In this document: in pieces, positions 23,462 through 29,111 of the stretch
Numbering within the stretch: the stretch's first letter is position 1
Layout: each line of letters begins with the position of its first letter
Assembly: GCA_910583765.1 (NCBI GenBank)
Contig: CAJTYS010000046.1
Span: forward strand, 1-29,111
Source of the DNA: an uncultured Eubacteriales bacterium
GTDB taxonomy: Bacteria > Bacillota > Clostridia > Peptostreptococcales > Anaerovoracaceae
Direction of reading: 5' to 3'
Length of the DNA: 29,111 bases
Notes under the pieces: model-generated
Database searches by the model: none
What the model was told of the DNA's origin: nothing
The model's input: only the letters and a program-made list of their open reading frames with translations
Made by a program: the position numbers and the translations under genes

Positions 23462-24303
23462 TAGAATTCCCTCCCTGTCAGCTGTAAAAATATTTCTTCT
23501 AAATTCGGTTCTTTTGAATGGATGGTCAGGCACTGGCCCTGACCGATGATTTCAGCGATCCTCGCAGCGCCCTCCTTGTCCTTTTTCACTCGGATCACTT
23601 CATGATCCGCAGTCAGGATCTCCACCTCATCTTTGGCGAATTCCAGCTTCAGATCCTGCGGCCTGCCACAGGCAATGAGCTTCCCTCGGTTCAAAATCCC
23701 GATCCTTTCGCAGAGTTTATCCGCCTCTTCCATGTTATGCGTTGTCAGAAAAATCGTGGTCCCCTGCTGGTTCAGGTCCTCCAGCAGCTTGTGGATTTCT
23801 TGGCTCGTTGCCGGATCCAGCCCGCTGGTGGGTTCGTCAAGGAACAGCAGCTTTGGCTGGTGCAAAACCGCAGAAGCCAGAATCGCCCTTTGCTTCATGC
23901 CTTTGGAACATTTTTTGAAAGGGCGTTTTCTCTCTTCCAATAAGTCCACGCCTTTTAAAATTTCTTCCACCTTATCACTTGAAATGTTTTTCAGGGCAGC
24001 AAAAAACTTAAGATTTTCTTCGATGGTCATGCGGTCGTAAAGGTTGCTGGTGTCCGACAGGATCCCGATCTCATCATACCTGGATCGTTTGGTCCGCTCA
24101 ATGCTCTCTCCCATTAAAAAAATCTCACCCGCCTGTTTTTTTAGTTGTTTGGTCAACAACTTGATGGTCGTGGTTTTTCCAGCGCCGCTTGGCCCCAGAA
24201 ACCCAAAGATTTCACCTTCTTTCACCTCAAAACTCAGGTCTTGGATGGCAAAATCTTCGTCTAGCTTGAGACCCACGTCCCGCAGCTCAATTAGATTTGT
24301 CAT
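23461..24303 (-). CDS. ABC transporter ATP-binding protein
   Basis: 280 residues from the ATG at 24303, behind AAGGAG. Walker A is GPSGAGKTTT, the signature is CSKGMKQR, and Walker B is LLFLDEPTSGLD with the switch His in TTHNMEEAD. The C-terminal 70 residues form the short extra domain seen in DrrA/CcmA-type exporter ATPases. The signature sequence C-S-K-G departs from LSGG, but variants of this kind occur in the group. First gene of the operon with the ABC-2 permease. Confidence 0.94.
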   Translation of the reverse strand: MTNLIELRDVGLKLDEDFAIQDLSFEVKEGEIFGFLGPSGAGKTTTIKLLTKQLKKQAGEIFLMGESIERTKRSRYDEIGILSDTSNLYDRMTIEENLKFFAALKNISSDKVEEILKGVDLLEERKRPFKKCSKGMKQRAILASAVLHQPKLLFLDEPTSGLDPATSQEIHKLLEDLNQQGTTIFLTTHNMEEADKLCERIGILNRGKLIACGRPQDLKLEFAKDEVEILTADHEVIRVKKDKEGAARIAEIIGQGQCLTIHSKEPNLEEIFLQLTGREF

Positions 24304-24370
24304 GTTCGCGCTCCTTTCCTTCTCTTCACAATCGACTCCATGATAGCACATTTCTCTTTTCCATGCACCC

Positions 24371-24393
24371 ATTCTGAAAATCTTAATCAGAAT
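24371..24393. promoter_or_regulatory. Inverted repeat between the ABC operon and the sigma-28-type promoter
   Basis: ATTCTGA (24371-24377) and TCAGAAT (24387-24393) are perfect inverted repeats 9 bases apart in an A+T-rich divergent region. It could be an operator for the ABC operon; nothing else supports this. Confidence 0.3.
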
Positions 24394-24449
24394 TTAATAA
24401 AAATTTAATTTTCACAGCATTCCCAGTACCAGTATCTGCCCTGCGGATT

Positions 24450-24476
24450 TAACTTTTTGAGAGAAAATGCCGATAA
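24450..24476 (+). promoter_or_regulatory. Sigma-28 (SigD/FliA)-type promoter
   Basis: TAAC (24450-24453), exactly 15 bp, GCCGATAA (24469-24476). The motility sigma factor consensus of Gram-positive bacteria is TAAA-N15-GCCGATAT, so this is a near-perfect match. It lies about 60 bases upstream of the only plus-strand gene here. Confidence 0.8.
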
Positions 24477-24534
24477 TATTAATAAGTCGTTGGCCGCTGA
24501 ACGGCACAGGAGTCACTGGATCAGGAGGTTCACT

Positions 24535-25401
24535 ATGAATTTTGCGAATATTAGCACTTTGAACAGTCACGTAAAGAATATGGGCTTGGAGTGGAAATGG
24601 AACCAGAAAAAGGACTCCAACGATTTTACCTCCAAGGGGAAAGCGTCCATCAATGATTGGCTGGAAGCGAAAATCGCTCAAGAAAAAGAAGAAGCGGCCC
24701 GCCTTCACCAGAAAAGAGACAAAACCATGGACACCATCCAGGCTAAGATCTATTCGGGGAAAAAGCTAACCGCGGAGGAAAAGAGATATTTGCAGGAAAA
24801 GGACCCGAAGACTTATGAAAAGGTGAAAGCCAATGAAATGGAGCAAAAAAACTACGAAGAATCTCTGAAAAAGTGCAAAACCAAAGAAGATGTGGAACGA
24901 CTGAAAATGTCCCATATGGCCACATCCTTTTCTGCTGTGAATTCTATCATGCACGATCCCCACATACCAGAGGGAGAAAAGCTGAAATTAGTGTTGGCCG
25001 AACATCAAAAGGTAAAGGCTCTCGAAGCATCGACTCAGGAATTCATTGAAAGCGGCCGCTACCACAAATTGCCTACTGAGGCTGAGGAGCGCAAAGCGGA
25101 AAAAGATCTGGCAGAAGCCGAAGGGGAAGAGACGCAGGACGCAGAAGCCATGGAAACAAAAACACCGTCTCAGGCCGCTGAGGAAATGAAAAAAGAAGAG
25201 CTGAAAAAAAACGGAGTTTCTGGCCCTGTTTCTCCTGAAGATGATGATGAATCAAAAATGACTCGTGCCGAAGCGGAACAGACCCCGGAGGCCAAAAAAG
25301 TCCGCCGGGCAAAAGCGCAGAAGGCTTACTGGCAAAGCAGCTCTGATGCCGCAGACGCCGCTGTTACCGCAGTAGTCAGGCAGATTGAAGTCAAAGCATA
25401 G
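24535..25401 (+). CDS. Hypothetical coiled-coil protein, probable motility-regulon member
   Basis: 288 residues from an ATG six bases after AGGAGG (24523-24528). It is hydrophilic throughout, with no signal peptide or membrane segment. Residues about 50-135 are strongly Lys/Glu-rich and predicted helical (AKIAQEKEEAARLHQKRDK, KLTAEEKRYLQEKDPKTYEK). Residues 185-265 are low-complexity Glu/Ala-rich (AEKDLAEAEGEETQDAEAME) and probably disordered. I do not recognise a functional family. The sigma-28-type promoter directly upstream is the best clue: it suggests co-expression with late flagellar genes. It might be a cytoplasmic chaperone-like or structural protein, but that is speculation. A terminator follows at once, so it is monocistronic. 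Confidence 0.85.
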   Translation: MNFANISTLNSHVKNMGLEWKWNQKKDSNDFTSKGKASINDWLEAKIAQEKEEAARLHQKRDKTMDTIQAKIYSGKKLTAEEKRYLQEKDPKTYEKVKANEMEQKNYEESLKKCKTKEDVERLKMSHMATSFSAVNSIMHDPHIPEGEKLKLVLAEHQKVKALEASTQEFIESGRYHKLPTEAEERKAEKDLAEAEGEETQDAEAMETKTPSQAAEEMKKEELKKNGVSGPVSPEDDDESKMTRAEAEQTPEAKKVRRAKAQKAYWQSSSDAADAAVTAVVRQIEVKA

Positions 25402-25415
25402 ACAGAATAGTCAAG

Positions 25416-25452
25416 AAGGGCATGGTCTTATGATTCATGCCCTTTCTTTGTT
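25416..25452 (+). terminator. Intrinsic terminator after the hypothetical coiled-coil gene
   Basis: AAGGGCATG (25416-25424) pairs with CATGCCCTT (25436-25444), followed by TTCTTTGTTG. Confidence 0.75.
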
Positions 25453-25545
25453 GCTTAGCGACTCAGTCTTTCAAAAGCTTTCATTTATATATAGGGATAT
25501 AGGATCTCTGATATGTATGGCTCTGCGATCACTGACCCATCGCAA

Positions 25546-26844
25546 TCATTTACCGCAATTCGTGTTTTCCTTTTGTCCTGCCAATTGGACAATCATTTCA
25601 GCAACGGTTTCCACGGAAAAGACATCTGTTCGTAAGGCCAGGTGGTAATGATTCGCCTGTCCCCAATCTCTTCCCGTAAAATATTTACAGTGATTCTTCC
25701 TTTGGGTATCCACCTTTTTGATTTTCTTTTCCGCATCCTTTGGATCCATGCCATCTCGGTTAACCACCCGATTGATTTTATGCTCCATGCTGGCACTAAT
25801 AAATACATGCAGTGCTTGGCTGTAGTCCCGAAACACGTAATTAGAGGCTCGCCCCACGATCACACAGGACTCTTTTTGCGCCAACTCCCGCATCACTTTT
25901 TCTTCAGCCTGAAACAAAGCTTCATATTTAGGCTGCTCTCCGGACTCGTAAGAATAATACTGCGTATATAAATCATACCACAGATTGTTCGGCATCTTTT
26001 GCTCGTTGTCTCGCACATATTGCTCCGTGTACCCGCTCTTGCGGGCCGCCAATTCAATCAATTCACTATCATAATAAGCAATTCCCAATTTTTCCGCGAC
26101 CCGCTTTCCCACCTCACGGCCGCCGCTTCCAAATTCTCTGGCAATAGTGATCACCCTATGACGCTGTGACATCGATTCTGCACCTTCTTCTGCCTGCGCT
26201 TCTACGAACACCCTCTTTGTGACTGGCCGAAACAATCTGCTAAAACATTTCGCAATCAGGCCTACCAGCAAAGCGGCGATGATCGTTCCTTCCCGCACGC
26301 CGTTCACAGCATGGAACAATGGCAGGGAAATGACTGCGGCGCTGATAGCCATGAAAGCGTCAAAACAGACCTTAGTCACGCCGAAATCCGTATGGAAACG
26401 AATTGTGACCGCTCGGACAAAAGCTTCTCCAGGCAGCATGACCACGTTTGCCGCGACTTCAATGAAAACACCGAACCCTAAAATTACGCACCCTGCCATC
26501 AGACACAAAATCTTATGAAAATACAATCCCGGCTCCAAACCTTGCAGCAGGAACATGGACGCATCAATGAAATATCCGAAAAGAACTGACACTGGAATCT
26601 GTAACAAGTCCACCAGCTTAAACTTTCTGCCCAAAATCACGATTTGCAGAAAAATCAACAGCAAGCTGAAAAAAATGGTGAATTGCCCTAAAGTAGGTTT
26701 AAATCCTAAGCTCAACACATAGGGAATGCTGGAAATAGGCGAAGTGCCCAAAGACGCTTTCGTGATAAAGCTGACCCCAAAGGAATTGATGTATAGACCA
26801 ACCAAAAAAATCAGATATCGTTTCACTAGCTCTTTTTTTGTCAT
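25546..26844 (-). CDS. Fusion of YczE/YitT-like membrane protein and cytidylate-kinase-like domain
   Basis: 432 residues. Residues 1-215 carry about six membrane helices of the YczE/DUF6198 type (YINSFGVSFITKASLGTSPI, EVAANVVMLPGEAFVRAV). Residues 228-425 are a cytidylate-kinase-like P-loop domain: VITIAREFGSGGREVGKRVA (231-250), the YYDSELIELAARKSG segment, and the late CVIVGRASNYVFRD stretch. The kinase-like domain replaces the classic GxxGxGKGT by REFGSGGREVG, as in Cytidylate_kin2 proteins. The ATG overlaps the MarR stop (ATGA, 4 bases), so the two are translated together and the MarR protein probably controls it. Whether the kinase phosphorylates CMP or acts as a nucleotide sensor for the membrane part is unknown. 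Confidence 0.85.
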   Translation of the reverse strand: MTKKELVKRYLIFLVGLYINSFGVSFITKASLGTSPISSIPYVLSLGFKPTLGQFTIFFSLLLIFLQIVILGRKFKLVDLLQIPVSVLFGYFIDASMFLLQGLEPGLYFHKILCLMAGCVILGFGVFIEVAANVVMLPGEAFVRAVTIRFHTDFGVTKVCFDAFMAISAAVISLPLFHAVNGVREGTIIAALLVGLIAKCFSRLFRPVTKRVFVEAQAEEGAESMSQRHRVITIAREFGSGGREVGKRVAEKLGIAYYDSELIELAARKSGYTEQYVRDNEQKMPNNLWYDLYTQYYSYESGEQPKYEALFQAEEKVMRELAQKESCVIVGRASNYVFRDYSQALHVFISASMEHKINRVVNRDGMDPKDAEKKIKKVDTQRKNHCKYFTGRDWGQANHYHLALRTDVFSVETVAEMIVQLAGQKENTNCGK

Positions 26845-27866
26845 AAATCCTCCTGTTTTGCTGCCTGGCGCAGATTTTCACGCACCTGCCGCAGCGTGTG
26901 TTTGAAAGTCTCTTCTTCATATTCTATACCCCTGAAGGCCATTTCTATGGTCTGTTCCAATGCCCGTATGGTTTTTCGCATATTTCGCCGCCCCTTTGGA
27001 GTCAAGTATACATGCTGGGAACGATGATCTCCGTTTTCCTCTCTGCGCTCGATCAATCGCGCCTGTTCCATATAAGAAAGCAAACTGGTCACAGTCGCTG
27101 GCTCGATCCTGCAGGCCGCAGCGATCTCTTTTTGCTGGCTGCCCTCTCCAGTTTCTAGAAATTCCAGGATCTTTGGCTGCCCAGGTGTTAGTTCCGTGTC
27201 TTTCAAAAAGCGGAACAATTGTTGATAGAGCAGCGCCTGACACGACTGCAGCACCTGATGCAGACTCCGGCTTTTTGGCGCCCCTTCTGGCAGCCCTTTA
27301 TCCAGGCGGCGGACGCAAAGCACTGGCTTCAGCGGCAATGGCATAGATATGTCCATATCGGACGCGTCTCCTGTAATCTCCCGCTGATTTTCACGCTCGT
27401 GATCTCTCACATGCCCCAAAGCGCCGCACCTCAGGTTTTCTTCCATCTGATGAAAGACTCTGAGCAAATGGCAGCGCTGCTCCCTTTCTATCCCCAAAAA
27501 CGCCTCCTCCTCGCAGAGGTGGAAACATTCCTGCACAAGACTCGCCTTCCTCTCGCCCAGCTCTGTGAGGGAAACGCGCACCACTCGCCTGTTTTCCGGC
27601 AACTGCTCTCTTTGAATCAAATCAGCTGCTTCTAATTTTCTCAGCAGCCGCCCTGCTGTAGATGTCTCGATTTCACAGGCCATTGCGATCTCCTTTTGTA
27701 TCACTGGGCCGTTTTGCCCGAGAAATTCCAGGATCTTTGGTTGGCCCGTTGTCAAACCGCTGCCTTTCAGTCTGCGAAACACCAGCTTGTGAAACATGGA
27801 GTAAGAAAACATGATGTTGTCAAAGAGGTTTTTATCTATTTTTATGTGTTCTGCCTTTATTGTCAT
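26841..27866 (-). CDS. Single-chain double-MarR transcriptional regulator
   Basis: 341 residues, about twice the length of a MarR protein. Two complete winged-helix domains are visible: residues about 15-145, with TTGQPKILEFLG (39-50) and QKEIAMACEIETSTAGRLL, and about 205-335, with TPGQPKILEFLE (227-238) and QKEIAAACRIEPATVTSLL. A polar linker (about 150-200) joins them. MarR proteins normally dimerise through their terminal helices, so this chain could fold as an intramolecular pseudo-dimer. RBS AGGAG at 27873-27877, ATG at 27866. First gene of an operon with the YczE-kinase fusion. Each domain has its own wing, and they are diverged, so a mixed operator is possible. Ligand unknown. Confidence 0.9.
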   Translation of the reverse strand: MTIKAEHIKIDKNLFDNIMFSYSMFHKLVFRRLKGSGLTTGQPKILEFLGQNGPVIQKEIAMACEIETSTAGRLLRKLEAADLIQREQLPENRRVVRVSLTELGERKASLVQECFHLCEEEAFLGIEREQRCHLLRVFHQMEENLRCGALGHVRDHERENQREITGDASDMDISMPLPLKPVLCVRRLDKGLPEGAPKSRSLHQVLQSCQALLYQQLFRFLKDTELTPGQPKILEFLETGEGSQQKEIAAACRIEPATVTSLLSYMEQARLIERREENGDHRSQHVYLTPKGRRNMRKTIRALEQTIEMAFRGIEYEEETFKHTLRQVRENLRQAAKQEDL

Positions 27867-27953
27867 ACAAGACTCCTATTTACCCGCGGCTGCTGTGGAG
27901 CAGGAAAGCGGGCCCTGGGGTTTTTTAGTCCGCTCTTTTTATATCGCAGATTA

Positions 27954-27983
27954 GTTGCGCTTCTTATTGTTGCAATTCTAATT
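27954..27983. promoter_or_regulatory. Tandem 15-bp direct repeat, probable MarR operator
   Basis: GTTGCGCTTCTTATT (27954-27968) is followed immediately by GTTGCAATTCTAATT (27969-27983), matching at 12 of 15 positions. The second copy runs into the -10 element of the MarR promoter, so binding should block transcription. Confidence 0.6.
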
Positions 27984-28009
27984 ATATGAATAAACACTCA
28001 CATTGTCAA
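27981..28009 (-). promoter_or_regulatory. Perfect-consensus sigma-A promoter of the MarR operon
   Basis: On the minus strand TTGACA (28004-28009), exactly 17 bp, TATAAT (27981-27986). It predicts a leader of about 105 bases. Confidence 0.9.
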
Positions 28010-28070
28010 GTTCACTTTTCATTTTCTGCTTGTGAAAGCAGCGGATTTCCTTAAGCCTACTGCCTCTGCG

Positions 28071-28844
28071 CTACAAAAACAGCTCTGGCGATTTCCTGTC
28101 CACGCATTTGCTTTCCAGCATGGCCTTGATCTTCAAAATAGGTTCCGCATCTATATATTTCGCATGTTCTGGGCACCCCTTGACGCAGGCAGCGCAGAGG
28201 ATGCAGCCGTCAGCCACCTTCTTTGCGTTTTGTGGATCAATGACCCCCACTGGACACCATTGTGCGCATTTTCCGCAATTGGTACAGGCATCTGTTGTCG
28301 CTGGTTTGAAAGGCATGGCTCCCATAGCGTCCTTATATGGCCGGTCTCCCTTTATTGTGATCGCAGGCATTTGCTCTGCCGCCATTGCCGCTAATTTCTC
28401 AGCGATCCGCTGTCCGAAGTCAGTGGCGATTTTACGGTCTTCCGCATCTGGTCTGCTGGTTCCCACTTTTTCCGTGTAAGAATGCTCGCCAATGAACGCG
28501 CCTGCGGCGATCACAGTGAATCCATTTTCCGCAAGAATATCCTGCGCTTCGACTAACGCGTCTTCGTAAGCTCTGTTTCCGTAAACCGCAGCAAGGACCG
28601 CCGGAGTCCCCTCGCCTTTCATGTTTTGAAACACTTTTTGTAAAATCGCTGGGATCCTGCCGCCGTATACTGGATAGCCTAATACCAATATATCGTTTTC
28701 GTCAAAATGGTAGGCTTGTTCCCTTGCCTCTGGCCTGGTAAGATCAATTATTTTTGTTTCCCCGCCTATTGCTCTGGCGATGGCGCCTGTGATGGTTTTG
28801 CTGGTATTGGTGGGGCTGAAATACATGGCTGTTATACGATTCAT
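28071..28844 (-). CDS. EFR1-type flavodoxin/ferredoxin fusion protein
   Basis: 257 residues. Residues 1-155 form a flavodoxin-like FMN domain (MYFSPTNTSKTI, phosphate-binding loop near residue 10; VLGYPVYGGRIP near residue 55). Residues 187-235 hold two 4Fe-4S motifs, CTNCGKCAQWCPVGVID and CILCAACVKGCPEHAKY, with all eight cysteines present. Proteins of this kind are called EFR1 family ferredoxins and are common electron carriers in anaerobes; partners are usually unknown. ATG at 28844 behind AAAGGG. The gene stands alone and might supply electrons to radical SAM or other reductive enzymes, but no linkage to the GRE operon is visible. Confidence 0.93.
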   Translation of the reverse strand: MNRITAMYFSPTNTSKTITGAIARAIGGETKIIDLTRPEAREQAYHFDENDILVLGYPVYGGRIPAILQKVFQNMKGEGTPAVLAAVYGNRAYEDALVEAQDILAENGFTVIAAGAFIGEHSYTEKVGTSRPDAEDRKIATDFGQRIAEKLAAMAAEQMPAITIKGDRPYKDAMGAMPFKPATTDACTNCGKCAQWCPVGVIDPQNAKKVADGCILCAACVKGCPEHAKYIDAEPILKIKAMLESKCVDRKSPELFL

Positions 28845-29111
28845 CGTCTATTCCCTTTCTGTGTTTATTCAGATTTATATTTATTTTATCACAAACACGC
28901 AGCGAAATGTGAATAAAACGCTGGGCTTCCTGCGCCACTTCCGAAGGGAAATTGAGTAACGGCTATTTGCACTCTTACGCCTGCCTCACTTTGCGAAAAT
29001 TGTCGAAATATTTTTCAACAATTTTTTATCGTTCTCCTTGTGAAGTAACTGATCAATAGTATAATCCCGAGTTTGACAGTTTCATAGGCGAAAAATCCTG
29101 ATAAACGTTGA
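28845..29111. other. Window end: candidate EFR1 promoter and a weak A+T hairpin
   Basis: TTCACA (28908-28913) and TAAAAT (28883-28888) on the minus strand, 19 bp apart, are a weak promoter candidate. AAAATTGT (28996-29003) and ACAATTTT (29018-29025) with a following T-run form a weak terminator-like hairpin. No gene was seen. Confidence 0.35.

Noticed and set aside
22742..24303. Antibiotic or bacteriocin self-immunity exporter
   Set aside because: No precursor peptide, modification enzyme or two-component system is adjacent, so cargo cannot be assigned.

Overview
The window reads as part of a chromosome of an anaerobic, low-to-mid GC Firmicute (class Clostridia). The evidence is consensus AGGAGG ribosome binding sites, an oxygen-sensitive glycyl radical enzyme with its activase, a flavodoxin/ferredoxin EFR1-type protein, a BIG2-repeat surface protein, MocR, LysR and MarR regulators, and one sigma-28-like motility promoter. 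A gut or anaerobic amino-acid fermenter would fit, but the species cannot be named from sequence alone.

Layout. Positions 1-3600: a truncated 5' fragment of a malic enzyme gene, abruptly joined to non-homologous sequence carrying a 16-bp palindrome; a divergent LysR regulator; an XRE regulator with a membrane anchor; and an Rpn/PD-(D/E)XK nuclease-family protein. Positions 3817-9130 are the most notable part: a promoter, a complete lysine riboswitch (five arms plus P1), an intrinsic terminator, then a three-gene operon of a glycyl radical enzyme (GRE), its radical SAM activase and an NhaC-family transporter. The GRE has Cys-Ile-Gln where eliminating GREs have Cys-x-Glu, so its reaction is not obvious; the riboswitch and transporter point to lysine or a lysine-derived compound.

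Positions 9147-18568: a GPH-family sugar/cation symporter, a fusion of an EndoQ-like PHP nuclease with a UvrD-type helicase, a NimA/PPOX-like flavoprotein divergent from a MocR (GntR-aminotransferase) regulator, a HipA/CtkA-like kinase without a HipB partner, and an O-antigen-ligase-like membrane protein. Positions 18853-22221: a BIG2-repeat surface protein with a very basic C-terminal half, and a tandem pair of Rpn-family genes, one of which has lost the nuclease core.

Positions 22742-29111: a two-gene ABC exporter; a hypothetical coiled-coil protein behind a near-perfect sigma-28 promoter; an overlapping two-gene operon of a double-MarR single-chain regulator and a YczE/YitT-like membrane protein fused to a cytidylate-kinase-like domain, driven by a perfect TTGACA-N17-TATAAT promoter with a tandem 15-bp repeat on its -10; and an EFR1-type flavodoxin-ferredoxin.

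No rRNA, tRNA, CRISPR array or complete insertion sequence was seen. The central hypothesis is that 3817-9130 encodes an undescribed lysine-responsive GRE pathway. Its substrate and the sign of regulation cannot be settled from sequence.
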